Shown here one piece after another: positions 38,281 through 49,944 of a DNA stretch of 64,000 bases. The stretch spans positions 5,115,001-5,179,000 of the forward strand of contig PUFA01000062.1 in NCBI GenBank assembly GCA_003508835.1, written 5' to 3'. Position numbers and translations under genes: made by a program. The stretch's first letter is position 1. Each line of letters begins with the position of its first letter. This stretch comes from Eonycteris spelaea (Eukaryota; Chordata; Mammalia; Chiroptera; Pteropodidae). The notes below the pieces were generated by a model, which saw nothing but the letters and a program-made list of their open reading frames with translations, was not told where the DNA came from and did no database searches.

Positions 38281-38860
38281 ACTGCCTAGGAGGTGATGGA
38301 GCTTGTTCTGATAATGAAGTTAGGAAGGATCAGTCACTCCTGATTTCTGTTAAATAAAATATTTGTTATTCATGACACTTAAAGAACAATAAGAAAGACT
38401 TTTTTTTTCAGGGAGACTGTCCTAATGGGTGTAGGAGCCCCTGCGATGGGATTTTGCAGTGGGGGAGAGAGATTGGATTGAATTTCAAATACCATATGGA
38501 AAAGTGGGGATTTATAGCCAAGAGCAGGATGGGGGTCAGTGGATGGAAAATTACTAAGGGGAACCTCAGGTTTAAGGGGCATTCTGGCTACACTGACCTA
38601 ACAGGATTCTTGCTGAAGGTGGGCTGGAGTGGTTAGAAGTCGCCTTGAGGGTGGTGAGTGGGAGGATTTGATGAATATTGAGGGTCATTAGATACAGAGG
38701 ATGGGGGTTTTGTCTAAACCAACCTAACAGGCTTCTTGCTAAAACTGGACAATGCAGAGATGAATCAGGAAGCCCCATACTGGAGGCCTCGTTGAAAAGA
38801 GCTCAGTAGAGCCCAACTAAAGTTTGGTCGCGGAGAGAATCTCGTCACCTCTTAGTGCAG
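38281..38860. other. Unassigned repeat-like block with an internal duplicated motif
   Basis: A G-rich stretch holds two similar 20-base motifs, 'cctaacaggattcttgctga' at about 38598 and 'cctaacaggcttcttgctaa' at about 38723. The wording resembles a retroviral LTR repeat that I cannot name. Frames on both strands (60-68 codons) are not supported as genes. Confidence 0.35.
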
Positions 38861-39002
38861 AGATCCTCACCCACTGCCATCTACTTTGGTAAAACAATTT
38901 CTTTTCTCAACCTGGGTGACCTTTTAAGCAATGCATTGATAGAGGCAACACATTCTCATTTTAAGGTTGATTTTTAAATGTACAAATAGATACACTACAC
39001 TG

Positions 39003-39228
39003 CAAGGGTCCTCAACCCCTGGGCCACAACTGGTACCTGTCAGTGGCCTGTTAGGAACTGGCCACACAGCAGGAGGTGAGCAGTGGGTGAGCTAACGAAG
39101 CTTCATCTGTAATGGCAGCCGCTCCCCAGCGCTAGTAGCATCACCACTTCAGCTCCACCTCAGATCATCAGGCATTAGATTCTCATAGCAGCACTGGTCC
39201 CTGGTGCCAGAAAGGTTGGGGATCTCTG
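39003..39228 (+). mobile_element. MER1-type hAT-Charlie non-autonomous element
   Basis: Starts 'caagggtcctcaacccctgg', contains 'ggcctgttaggaactggcca', 'agcaggaggtgagcagtggg', 'gaagcttcatctgtaatggc' and 'gcattagattctcatagcag', and ends in the inverted repeat 'aaaggttggggatctctg'. The flanking 8-mers 'ctacactg' and 'ctctactg' match at 6 of 8 bases, as expected for an old hAT target duplication. Confidence 0.9.
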
Positions 39229-39236
39229 CTCTACTG

Positions 39237-41879
39237 TATTTTCAATCAGACCCCAAATAATTTTTAAAAATCCTGGTTACAGATAACCTTCTACAAGTAA
39301 ACATTTCAAAAGTGGTTTCTCCCTTAGCACGTTTCCTGGCTCAGACTTCAGGGGAGTGAGCATCCTTTAGGATCATGCATAGGCTCACAGAGAGCAAAGC
39401 CAAGCCTTTTTCTAGTGTTCGTGGGTCTTTGATGGGGAAGCTCAGAGGCTCACTTCAGATCTCCTTAGGTTGGAAAAGAGTTAGTGTTAATCTGTGAATA
39501 TTTTTCCAATTTACAAGTCTGCATTCAAATTCTGTTCATCATTGGGCATTTTCAGTTGAGTAACAGGCTGAGATGCAAGCTTGGACTACAGTGAGGAATA
39601 TGGAGGTGAGAAGTGCAAATGTTGCCAAATGTCTCCAAGTGCTGGTTATTTGACCACATCTCTAGCCATGGCCTGTGCTAGGAAGATACTGCGATCCTTT
39701 GGACTTTACTCAGTTTTTGTGATCCTCGTTCCAATCTTTGTGTCAGGTCCCTGTGAGGAATTATTTTCCTTTCACTATATATATATACAGGTTTGGTCTG
39801 AAGACATTTGCAGATCTCAAGGACACATTGACTCAACATTCTTAAGCCCAGTAGTTACGCAAGTACAAAATTTGGAGGTCATTAATTGAAGTGAAATAAT
39901 GGGAAATGAGAAAAGGAAACCCCATGTTCCGTAAGAGTGGAAACCCACTTCTCTGTCTTTAAGGGAAATTGCTGCAGAGGACATGGACTGCATCACCGCT
40001 GCCTCTTGACAGGTTCACCTTGGAGAGACACAAATTAAATCCTTTCAGTTGCTGTTTTGAAGCTAAAAGTGTTTGACCGGTTCAGCCCCTGAATGGTGTT
40101 TAAGGAATAAAGAGAAAAGAGCAGGAAGTTCTAATTGGCAAATTACTCCTTGTTATTTAGTTTGGCTTCCAAGCTGGAAATTCCAATAATGAGGAGCTTT
40201 GTGGGACTTGCCCTTGAGCAGAACCAGGGGGCTTTTTTTTCAATTACTATTTAATGTGAAGCTATTCAAGAAACATATTGTAACATTTAAGCCATCACTT
40301 TCTATTATACAAATATTGTCATATAATGATTTTTAAATCTCTCTCCATGGATGCTTTTATAACTCTGAACCATCTAAGTGAAGTGTAAATTGCAAATCAG
40401 ACATAAATGGATTTTTCTCATTAAGTGGTATTTATAGGGGTATTGTTATTTGATGACAGTTTCTTAAAATTTTAGAAAATATATGTTTACTTAACGGTTG
40501 TCTTAACTTCATCATGGTTAGTTTAATCCTTATTAGGACAAACTCAAAAGATTTTTTTAAGTCATTCTAAACTGAATTTACAGCAAAGTGAACATTTCCT
40601 TTTGATGCTAAAATTTCAGAATGTAAATAAAGAATTTATTCAATTGTCTACTTAATTATAGATGTTTTTGACATTAATTTTGACTTATGGTTAAATTTGA
40701 AAAAAATGAGTTTCGATTTGCAGAATTACCTTACATACTAATTAATACTACTGTAGCACGGAGAGTTAATTCATATTTGAAGAGATAGCAAACTGATTGA
40801 AGAGTGTTTTTTTTTACTTTCTATCTTAATGGTACTGCTGAACTCAATATTAGACCATCAAAGTTATAAAAGGATTGAAGTAAAGAATTAGAGGCTTTCT
40901 CAATGAAAGGCAATTATAAGGGTAAAATGTGATTATGTGTATTTTTTTTATTAAACTTCACAGACTATAGCTTCATCATTTAGATAAATAAAAACTAAGC
41001 AGTTAGTTGAAAAATGCTGCATAATTAGGGTCATTGCAGTTTAGAGGGAAAGAGATCTTTTCTTTCTTGATTACTGGAACTTTCCATATTCATTTAACAG
41101 CCAGTTACTTTAACTTAAGGGTTTTATGACATCAATATTACTGAAACAATGGTGCAGTTGAAATGACTATGAATTAATTACCAGTTTCCTTTTCACAATT
41201 AAATGGCTCACACAGGAACAATTCATATAATGCTTTTGGAAATGCTAAGGGCTCTTGAGGTACTAATCTTGTCTTGTTTCTGAATACTTAGAAAATTGTG
41301 TCTCTCCAAATGGGCCATGGCCTTAACCTATGCTGAGAATTCTATGCAGAGGTGTCAAGCTGGTAAATGGAATAGTTTTCCGATGAGATGTACGTCTGAA
41401 TTTTTTTCCCACATGTGTTTGGCTTCATTGATCAAAAAGAATGAAATTACTTCTTTTTCCCCTAGGATTTTAATTTCTTTAAATTGGAGTGCGTACATAT
41501 TTGAAAGCAGTGGTAACAATCAGAAGTGCTTCGACCTCATGGCTCCTTATTTGTGATGCATGTGAGATAAACGTACTCATTGATTAATGGCTTCAGATCT
41601 TTTAATTTATTGAAAAATTACACTAAGCACCCCTAGATTTTTTTGAGTGCCTCGGAAATTTGGGGTATTTTACCACATTGGGATTTGGGAGATAATGAAG
41701 AAGCAAGAGTCATGGCATTGAAGTGTATGCATGACTTGCATAGCAGCAGTATGTGGGGCATAATGCTGGTGGGGCATAATGTGATTAGCCTTCCCTTTTA
41801 TGATCCCTTTAGCCTGACCCCTCCCCCTGTTTTTGGTAGTTTGGGAATAGTCTGGAAAGGCACAAGATTATAGGTGAGG
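39237..41879. other. Unique sequence, 2.6 kb
   Basis: No repeat or exon recognised. A 102-codon frame (39581-39889) and an 86-codon frame (41296-41556) have ordinary composition and no domain I can name. A two-copy tandem repeat lies at 41753-41784. Confidence 0.4.
41753..41784. repeat. Two-copy tandem duplication, 16-bp unit
   Basis: 'gtggggcataatgctg' is followed at once by 'gtggggcataatgtga'; 13 or more of 16 positions are shared. Confidence 0.8.
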
Positions 41880-42000
41880 AGTTGATTAGGAGGCTTTTGC
41901 CAACCTTCTAGGTTGGAGATGTTTGAGGCCTGAATTAAGAAGGCAGTGAACTGGTCAATCTGAATAGGAAGAGGGAGATCCTACAGTTTTTAAGAAATTA
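41880..42000 (-). mobile_element. L2 LINE fragment (ORF part)
   Basis: 'gttgattaggaggcttttgc' and 'gaggcctgaattaagaaggc' match the antisense L2 coding segment seen also in the longer copy at 37080-37810. Confidence 0.6.
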
Positions 42001-42269
42001 ATCAGGTTGATTGTTAGATTAATTTGAAGAATGAGGTGGACATTTTATATAGCATGGTGGATTTCAGAACTAAAATTTTATAGCAGAAATTGTCGTAAAT
42101 GTTTGTTTTTATTGGTAGTTCCAGATTATTCTTTTAAGTTTGACATAACAATTTTACCAGATGTCTAAGATTGCAAATAGAAAAATATTTAATATTATTT
42201 CCTGCTTAAGATCCTGTAATTACTTCTCATTCCTTTAGATTAATGCTCAACCCAATTCCTTAACATTGC

Positions 42270-42761
42270 TATATTAGCTATCTACTGCTGTGTTAGGATA
42301 TTACCCCAAAACTTAGTGACTGGAAGCAACACACCTTTACGATCTCACAGATTCTATAGGGCAGGTGTCTAGGAGCAAGTGGTACTGACTCAGGGTCTCT
42401 CGCAAAGCTGCAATCAAGGAGTCAGCCAAGGCAGCTGTCATGTCAGGGTGCAGCTTGGGGACACTCTGCTTCCAAACTCACATATGTAAGTTAGAAAGGA
42501 CATGTGGGTCTTTCCAAAGAACTGACTCTTGAAACGGCACTCAGCTTCCTCCAGAGTGAGAGATCGATGAGTGACCCACAGAAAGCAGGCACGCCAGAGA
42601 CAGAAGCCGCAGTGGTTTCATAAGTAATCCTGGAAGTGATAGCCCATCACTTGTGCTGTACACTATTTATTAGAAGTGAGGCCATAATCCAGCCCGCACT
42701 TGAGGGCTGAAGGCTGTGCAGGTTGGGGATCCTTATGTTTTCTCAGAGGCTGACTACTACA
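42270..42761 (-). mobile_element. MaLR-type LTR, MLT1-like
   Basis: Opens 'attagctatctactgctgtg', continues 'accccaaaacttagtgactg', 'cgatctcacagattctatag', 'ctcagggtctctcgcaaagc', 'agccgcagtggtttcataag' and ends 'gaggctgactactaca'. This is the reverse order of an old MLT1-group LTR. No internal region adjoins it. Confidence 0.75.
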
Positions 42762-42789
42762 CATAGGTTACGTCATCTGGACCCGAACT

Positions 42790-43175
42790 ACCCAGCTCTT
42801 TAGTTTCAGGCCTTGCTAGATTTCCAGTCATACTAGACTCCAGACAAATCCGACTTCTTTCGCTTTCTGAAATGTTCCATACTCTCTTGTCCCCAGAACG
42901 TTCTCTTCAGTTGCTTAACTCACGTGTGCCCTATAGATTTCAGCTTACATATCATTTCCTCAGGAAGCGTTTCTTGACTATTCACTCCAAATTCCCCAAG
43001 TAGAATAAGAACTCTTGCTCCTTCAATTTTAGTGAGTATCAGACTTTAAGATTATTGTTTTTATATTGCATGCCTTTTCTGTCAACTGTTAAAAGTATTC
43101 CCAACACTGGGGCTTCTACTTGACACAATGCTAGATACTTATTAATATTTGCTGAATGAACAGCTAAATGAATAC
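42790..43175 (+). mobile_element. L2 LINE 3' region
   Basis: 'ctcaggaagcgtttcttgac' and, at the end, 'caatgctagatacttattaa' with 'tatttgctgaatgaacagct' are in sense L2 order. Confidence 0.75.
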
Positions 43176-43779
43176 CAAGATACATAAGATATGGCCAGTG
43201 TGATTATAAGCTTATGGTTTCATATATATGGATTTGTCAGAGAGCCACCACATGTCGCTTTCTCTGAATACGTTTTATTGAACCAGATCTCAAATCCATT
43301 ACTTTGGGCGGGAAAAAAGCCAGATTTCTGTTTCATAACTTTGTTCTATTTTTTCCTCTCATTTTTAGATGGATACGTCGACCTATGTTGCAGATTGAAT
43401 TTGGAGTTTACATAATAAGATTGAGAAAAAAAGCGCCATTTAAGAGAAGCTTCGTTTGGTAGAAACCAGTTCTTGTTTTGACTTAAGCTGTTCTCACTTG
43501 ATTTGAAAATAGGTAGTACCTTACATTAAGAAAACAAAAAGAATTTAGTTTGAGCGTGACATATTTCCTTTCAATCTAGATGGAGTCTTAGGTGGTGTTA
43601 AAGTTTTTTCATTGAAAATGTGGACATAAGAATTTGCGTTTCCTGCTTACAATTGGAGCAACTTTATGTGATTGTGCATTTATTTTTAAATTAATAATAA
43701 GAAAAATCTTCTCATTTAGTAAACCCAGTAATGAAGCAGCACTACAAGAAAGATTTTACATATCTTAACTTCTTCAAAG
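43176..43779. other. No recognisable feature
   Basis: Unique AT-rich sequence; the 74-codon frame at 43191-43415 has no domain. Confidence 0.45.
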
Positions 43780-43954
43780 AGTAGCCTCTTTTGACTTCTG
43801 TCATTTCCCCAATTTCTATTCATTCTTAGTCCTCTATAACCTGTCTCCTTGTCTTCATGGAATTTCTTCTGGCAAAGCTCACCACTACCAGCTTATTGCC
43901 AAACTCAGGGACTCCAGGTGCTTAGCTAATTGAATTTTTCTGCTGCACTTCACT
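43780..43954 (+). mobile_element. L2 LINE ORF segment, upstream of an L1 insertion
   Basis: 'ttattgccaaactcaggg' and 'gaatttttctgctgcacttc' align with the L2 reverse-transcriptase region in sense orientation. Alignment resumes just after the L1 insertion (44395 on), so the two halves were once contiguous. Confidence 0.75.
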
Positions 43955-44394
43955 TTTTTCAAAAATTAAATTTATTGAGATGACATTGATGAATAAGATT
44001 ATATAGGATATCTTGCATTGTGTTTCACCACCCCAAATCAGATCTCCTTGTGTGACCATATATTTGACCCCCTTTTCCCTTATCTACCTCTCTGCTTTTC
44101 CTGTAGTAGCCACTAAACTCTTGTCTGTGTCCATGAATCTCTGTTTGTTTGTCTTGTGTTTGTTGCTTTCAGTTTTATGTACCATGTATAAATGAAATCG
44201 TATGGTTCTCAGCTTTTTCTGTCTGACTTTTTTCACTTAGCATGAAAATCTCAAGATCCATTCATGTTATAAACAGCAGCACTATTCATGGTGGCCAAGA
44301 CATGGAAACAACCAGGGTATCCTTTGATAGATGATTGGATAAAGAAGATGTGGTACATGTATACAATGGAATATTACTCAGCCATAAGAAGAGA
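43955..44394 (-). mobile_element. L1 3' end with 5' inversion (twin priming) inserted in L2
   Basis: The left part (43955 to about 44268) is an antisense L1 3'UTR: T-run, 'attaaatttattgagatgac', 'gtagccactaaactcttgtc', 'tcacttagcatgaaaatctc'. The right part (about 44269 to 44394) is the next more 5' L1 segment but in sense: 'gcactattcatggtggccaa', 'gataaagaagatgtggtaca', 'tggaatattactcagccata'. The two parts are adjacent in a normal L1, with only a few tens of bases lost at the switch, which is the signature of twin priming. Flanking 11-mers 'tgcacttcact' (43944-43954) and 'tgctcttcact' (44395-44405) match at 10 of 11 bases and are the target duplication. Confidence 0.85.
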
Positions 44395-45010
44395 TGCTCT
44401 TCACTCTTGAGCACCACCTCTTTTTTGAAATTCTTTCTGCTTGAGGGTTTCACGCTGTCACTCTCCTGGTGCTGGTTCTCTTTCTTCTTCTCCTTCTCCT
44501 CCTTTTCTTTTTCCCTCTCCCTTTCTCTCTTTTCTTCTTCTGTTTCTGTTCCTCCTCCTTCTTCTCCTCCTCCTCCTCCTCCTCCTCCTCCATCTTCACC
44601 ATTAAAAATTTTTTGCAAGTTCTCATCAGTGGTCTTCTTGAGCTCCTCTTTGCTTGTTCCCTAAGGACATCTACAGATTTTATTTTGACCCTTAATTTTT
44701 TCCTTGGTCTATAAAGCATTCCTTTTCTTGCATATTATCTGTTGTCTATATTCTGTTGACTTAAATCTCTAGCTTAGCATCTCCTGTCTTAGATTTTTAT
44801 TTCCAGGGTCTATGACCTTTCCACCTAGAGTTCTTCTGAAAGTGCCTCACATTCTAAACTTACTTTTTCTTTGCACTTTCTTCCCCATCTTGTTTGATGG
44901 CTCTCCCATCAGTCCAGTTCACATATTGATTGTAGACCCCCGTTTTCATCACCCACTCCTCTATGTGGTTATCTAATTACCTAGTCCATATGATTGTACT
45001 TTCTTAATAT
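44395..45010 (+). mobile_element. L2 LINE ORF segment, downstream of the L1 insertion, with microsatellite expansion
   Basis: 'cttgagcaccacctctt', 'tttcacgctgtcactctcct' and 'ggtgctggttctc' continue the L2 open reading frame region interrupted at 43954. Further on, 'gcatctcctgtcttag', 'attctaaacttacttttt' and 'ttccccatcttgtttgatgg' also follow the L2 order. A pyrimidine-rich expansion sits between. Antisense acidic and lysine-rich frames (44286-44719) are products of this expansion, not a gene. Confidence 0.7.
44477..44591. repeat. CT-rich microsatellite ending in (CTC)n
   Basis: Irregular TTCTTC and CTCC units, ending in a pure CTC/TCC run at about 44564-44591. It probably expanded from the naturally C/T-rich L2 sequence it lies in. 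Confidence 0.9.
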
Positions 45011-45012
45011 GT

Positions 45013-45212
45013 GGTTCTCAAATTCCCCCCACCCCCCGACCCCAGACACCTGAGAGCTATGGCACACTTACAGACATCATTAATATTAGTCACAATGGCA
45101 GTAATTATTATTGGTGGCAGAGGTGCCACCCTTAGGGGAAATCCTCAGAGAAAGTGGAGGGAAGTTTGAAACAGGACCCTACATGGTTCTAAAAACTCCA
45201 GAGACTGAGAAT
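45013..45212. mobile_element. Possible hAT-type non-autonomous element
   Basis: 'tgtggttctcaaattcc' at the left and 'agactgagaattgctg' at the right look like degraded inverted ends of the 'cagtggttctcaa' class. The interior is not recognised, so the call is tentative. Confidence 0.35.
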
Positions 45213-45474
45213 TGCTGCCCAAGCATTGTGGGGTTCTCGTGCTCACTTTCTTGTAAGTGTTACTGTTTTCGTAGTTCAAGCCTTTATCAATTCTCTACTT
45301 GATGACTGGAGCACCATTTCCCTTCAGTCTAATCTATTTTTTTACAATAATTACCCAATAAAAAACCCACTTAAGACTTTTAAAGTCTCTACATTACCCA
45401 CGAGAAAACAAAAACGAGTTCTGGATCTGGCCTCTGTCTTTCTTTCCAGCTCTCTGCCTTTCATTGGATCCATA

Positions 45475-45830
45475 GCCATGTAGAACTTGGTATTTCTGAG
45501 CATTCCCCTCTTTTCCTCATCTTAGCATTTTCCTCTGTCTGAAGTATTCTTTCCTAGTTTTTATTTTTTTGTTTGCTTATTTGGCTGACAGCTATTCATC
45601 ATTTAATACTCATTTCTTTCAAGAAACATTTTCTAACTGAGTCTTTCTACAGTCATCCCAAGATGTGTTTAATGTGTGCACATAAAATTTTGTGAATATA
45701 TGAATCATTGCCCTTGCCATATTTCACTGTTGTTATTATTTTTAAAAAGTTTCTTTACATTGACCAAAAGTTGTTTGAGCTGAGAATCATGTCTTATTCA
45801 TCTTTATGTCTTGCTTGTTGAAGGAAAAGC
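45475..45830 (+). mobile_element. L2 LINE 3' region
   Basis: 'tctgtctgaagtattctttc', 'aatactcatttctttcaaga', 'gtttgagctgagaatcatgt' and 'cttattcatctttatgtctt' follow the sense L2 3' order. Confidence 0.75.
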
Positions 45831-45839
45831 AATTTATCC

Positions 45840-45965
45840 ATTTCTCCACTTAAAAATATTTATTGTGTACCTACTTTGTGCCATCCATCGACCTACATAC
45901 AGAGTTCTATAGTAATTTTTAAAAAACGTAATAAATTTCTGCCCCCATAGGCTTACATTACTTTG
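45840..45965 (-). mobile_element. L2 (or MIR-like) 3' end, antisense
   Basis: 'aatatttattgtgtacctac', 'tttgtgccatccatcgacct' and 'gcccccataggcttacatta' are an antisense L2 3' end. It faces the sense L2 directly upstream, so the two form a tail-to-tail pair. Confidence 0.65.
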
Positions 45966-47233
45966 CTAATACATGTTTATATAATAACTATTGATATGTA
46001 CATGAACATTTTGATAGAGAGAAGAGACTTTTCTGATAAACATCAAACAAGTTAAGCCATTTTTTTTGGTGAATAATTGAATCTCTGCTAATTATTTTTT
46101 AAATATGTACTAGGACATTTCTTCCTTTAACATTTTCTCTGGGCAAGTACATATTAGGTAAAGTTTTGAGAGAAACCCAGTAAGTTATTATAATTGCAAA
46201 TACTAGACAGTATTGGACAATAGCAAAAAGTAATATTAAAATAGGATCTAGTGTTTCATTTAAATTTTTATTTCTATTACTTGGGTTACAGTGGTAAACC
46301 TTCCTTTAATGTCATATAACTACAAAATGTGTTTTTTCTCTGTCACTTGTGCAAATTAAAGTTCTAAAATTAGTTTTCTTACAGATATTTTAGTCAAGAA
46401 GAGAAGAATTATATCTTATCTTTGAAACTAAGAGTGTAGAATAAACCTGTTGATAGGTCCATAGCTCTAATGGTCATAGATGCTGTTCTAATTAATGCTA
46501 TACTTGGGCTCTATATTAAAAGTTGTCTTTCTAAAGAACAATGAATATAGTTATTTTCATGAGGTCCACAAATCACATATTTCATTAGAAGGAATGTAAA
46601 TGAATATGTGAAACTAATGCTTCTATTTTTGTGGCATAGCATGTTATCATGAATTAATCCTCACAGCTCTAAATACTACTATTCAATATGTGCAAATGGA
46701 AAAATCAAAACAACACATTTCAACAAAATAAGGTCTGACCATGGAAAGTGTAAAGAATTATATTATTAGAAGTAGCTTTGAAAGTTATTCTTTTCATTCC
46801 TATTATCTCCTAAGAAATGAAAAAATCTGTATCATTAATTCCTTCAGAGGATAATGCATAACATCAGAAAATACATTCCAATATATAAAAACCTCTATTT
46901 TGTTCAATAGATTTTCTTAATAGCTTATACAAATTTCTCCTTTTACTTTAAAAGATCCTGTCATTAAACTAATACAATATAATTCATTCGAAATGTGGTT
47001 ATTAAATCAAATTACTAAACAACTTTTTGAGGTTTAATTTAGATTAAAATTCTTTCACATATTCTCAATCATAAAAGTGAGAAAAAGCAATCTGAGATAA
47101 GACTCTTGTTTCATATCTACCAATCATAGTTGATCTGGCATTATGAAGTTACAAGAAAAGTAAGCTCTTCAAAGACGGTTGGAAATAGCTCCTTTGAAAA
47201 CTTTTCTTGAGAATCGGGAGCAAAATTGCAGTA
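45966..47233. other. No recognisable feature
   Basis: Strongly AT-rich unique sequence with no supported frame. Confidence 0.45.
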
Positions 47234-47259
47234 AGAGAGAGAGAGAGATATATATATAT
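47234..47259. repeat. (GA)n(TA)n compound microsatellite
   Basis: AGAGAG units pass directly into TATATA units. Confidence 0.9.
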
Positions 47260-47790
47260 GGCTTTCCCTCCCTGAGCTATTGCTGCTTGAGTGAGCACCA
47301 ACTGCTCTTTCTCTCTGTGACACTTTTTATTGATGCACTTGTGACTAGCCGTCCATCTAGCCCCATTGTTTTTTTTCTTTTTCAAGCCTAATATCTTTAA
47401 TCTTAAAACCTTACTGGCACTTTCAGCACCATGAGTCTCCAGATCTAGTTATGATGAACTTAATTAGCCACCTGCATCTCTCGCAAAGAATGGTGCCCTT
47501 CCTATCTGACTCCATTGTAGATAGCTGGGGTAGAGCCGAGGGCTCACTCTGTGTCTCTGTCTTCCATTTAATGGTGTCATTGCTGAGTGTGCTGACATTG
47601 TCTAGCAGTGTGGCATGCTCCCCATCTGGCACTGCAGGATATCTGGCCATACGCTGTCACTATTCACGTATACTGACTGAGTTTCCTGGTGAAGGTGGAG
47701 GTGAGGAGGGCCAGCTTCGGTGATGAGTTTGCCTTGGTGTGTGCTGTCCGGCCTTTGCATGTGCACCACACTCTTCCTCTCCTAAGTGCA
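47260..47790. other. Unclassified less AT-rich block
   Basis: The block around 47420-47790 has a clearly higher G+C than its flanks and open frames on both strands (47423-47650 minus, 75 codons; 47451-47723 plus, 90 codons). Neither product shows a domain. A decayed processed pseudogene or an unassigned repeat are both possible; I cannot support either from reading alone. Confidence 0.3.
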
Positions 47791-48074
47791 GATTGCATCT
47801 GGATAATGCTATGTAAGAGAATTTGCTGACCTGGTTGGAAATATCTTTCTCACGTAACTTTCATCTCCCTGTACCATACTCGTCGACTTTCCTCATCTTT
47901 TCTCCGTGTATATTCCCGTTGAATATCTGGACAATGCAAGGTCTTAAAAAACAAAATTCATACCCTGGCAAAGATAATCTGATTAAGTCAGGCAGTAGTG
48001 CAGGAGTATGTTTAAAACTTCATTCACCATAATCTTGCTTTCAGTCATCTTTTACATTTCAGCCTTTTCGGGAT

Positions 48075-48290
48075 CTAGAGGAGTGCTGTCTGATGGAAAT
48101 ACAGTGCTACCCACATATGCCATTTAAAATTTTCTAATAGTTACACTTAAAAAAGTAAAAAGAAACATGAGGTTAATTTTAATAATGTAGTTTATGTAAC
48201 CCAATGTATCCAAATATTATTTTCACCAATCAACACAAACATTACTTACTAATAAGATATTTTTCATTCTTTTTTTTATACTGTCCTTAA
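48075..48290 (+). mobile_element. Old DNA-transposon-like repeat, unassigned
   Basis: 'gtgctgtctgatggaaatac', 'ttaaaattttctaatagtta', 'cacttaaaaaagtaaaaaga' and 'tttatgtaacccaatgtatc' match a widespread mammalian DNA-transposon repeat that I recognise but cannot name securely. Confidence 0.6.
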
Positions 48291-48669
48291 AAATGGCAGA
48301 ACCACCTCTTTTTTTTCTCCTCTTAAGAGCGGTTTATCATATAAGGTTAAATGTTATTGTATAATCAGATATTTTGCCAAATAATCCGAAATAAGCCAGG
48401 ATATTGTTAGAAATACAAACTTTTGTTTACTACCATTATGCTGAAAACGTATCCTCCATAACTATTGATATATGAACGATGGTGTAAAACTTGATTAAGA
48501 TATTTCAAAAAATTTTAATCTTTTTACATTATTCTTTTAAAATCTCTATTTTTGTATGTGAATTATAAACTAATGGTTCAGTAGTATATAATTTATAAAT
48601 AAATATATTATGAATGCATGTTCAACATTGAAAGGGGTACATGATCAAAAGTATGTGGTGATCACTGCT

Positions 48670-49210
48670 ATCAGGATAAAATCCAAATATTTCAAGTCAG
48701 TTTTTAAGGTCCTTCTTCTAGCCCACATATTGATCCCATTGAAGCTATCAGTGCTTCCCACATGCTTCCTCTAAATTAAGGCCACCAACAAAAGCCAGAT
48801 TCTCCTTCTTAACTTGTTTGTTTGAACCCAACGTGCTGTTCATATCTGTGATTTTGTTCAAGTTTATTTTCTTGTTTGCTTCTCTCTTTCATCTTTTCAG
48901 GTATAAAAACAATATTATCCTTCAGGGTTCAGCATAATTCCCAACTCCTGTACATACATTATCCCTGAATGATCACTCCATCCTATATTTCTATCTTTCT
49001 AGCCTGAATTCTTATATTATTTTTTTGTGTCTTTTATTTTTACATCTATTTATAGACAACCTTTTATTATTTATCCTTTTTTTTTCCTTTAATGTATACT
49101 CTGTTTTCTCGACTAAGTTTTAAGTATTTTGAAAGCAAGGACTTTATATGTCTTTGTGTGACCATTCACTCCCTATAGGCCTACATAATATTGTATAAAA
49201 ATAAGTACTA
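48670..49210 (+). mobile_element. L2 LINE, end of ORF into 3'UTR
   Basis: 'gataaaatccaaatatttca', 'gtttttaaggtccttcttct', 'ccttcagggttcagcataat' and 'acattatccctgaatgatca' follow the sense L2 order; the 3' end fades near 49200. Confidence 0.7.
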
Positions 49211-49944
49211 GCTGAAACAGAATTAAGACTTAAATACTCCTAGTTTTTTTTTTTCTCTTATACTTTAATCATACTCATCAGTTTATCTTAGTCTCTCTGG
49301 GATTTTATCGGTTAATGTGTGTATGTTCTGTGGAAAGATGAGTTTAATAAGTAATTAAATACTTTTTGAAGCCAAGGAATTCTCTTATCTCAGAATGCCA
49401 CAATTCTTTTATTCTTAAACAACTTAGTCTTTGCAAGAGAGAGGGATACTTTAGAGACTTTCCTTGATGGGCTTAATAAACTTGTCCAACTCTGTATAAT
49501 ATAATCTCCCATAATTTGTTATTTTAGTGTGACAATCCAGCAGGAATGGAAATATGGTATGGTTTATTAGCAAAATGCTATTGCATTATATAGGTGAAAA
49601 GATAACATTTGTCACCTGTCAAGGGAATGGGACAACTTTCATAAATCAAAGTCCAGGTTGGTCCAGGCTTCAGTGTCATCACATGATATAATCACCATTT
49701 AACTCATATTTTGCTTATGTTAATCATAAATTACTATCTCTGAACATTTTTGTATCTTTCTATACTATTTAATTTTTCTTTAGGTTTGAGGAAAATAAGA
49801 AGTTATTTTATAATACATGTTAAGATTTGAGCACAGCCATTGGGATTTGAGTAAAAATTTACAGAAAAATTATAGAAATTATTTGACAAAATAAAATACA
49901 ACTAAATAAAAATATGCTTTTCTTCACTTATTCTCACATTTGGT
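49211..49944. other. No recognisable feature
   Basis: AT-rich unique sequence. Confidence 0.45.

Noticed and set aside
44286..44719. Antisense frames rich in Glu, Lys and Gly, like a nuclear acidic protein or processed pseudogene
   Set aside because: The plus strand on both sides follows the L2 coding order, and the charged runs come from a CTC/TTC microsatellite expansion. One frame also runs into the inserted L1.
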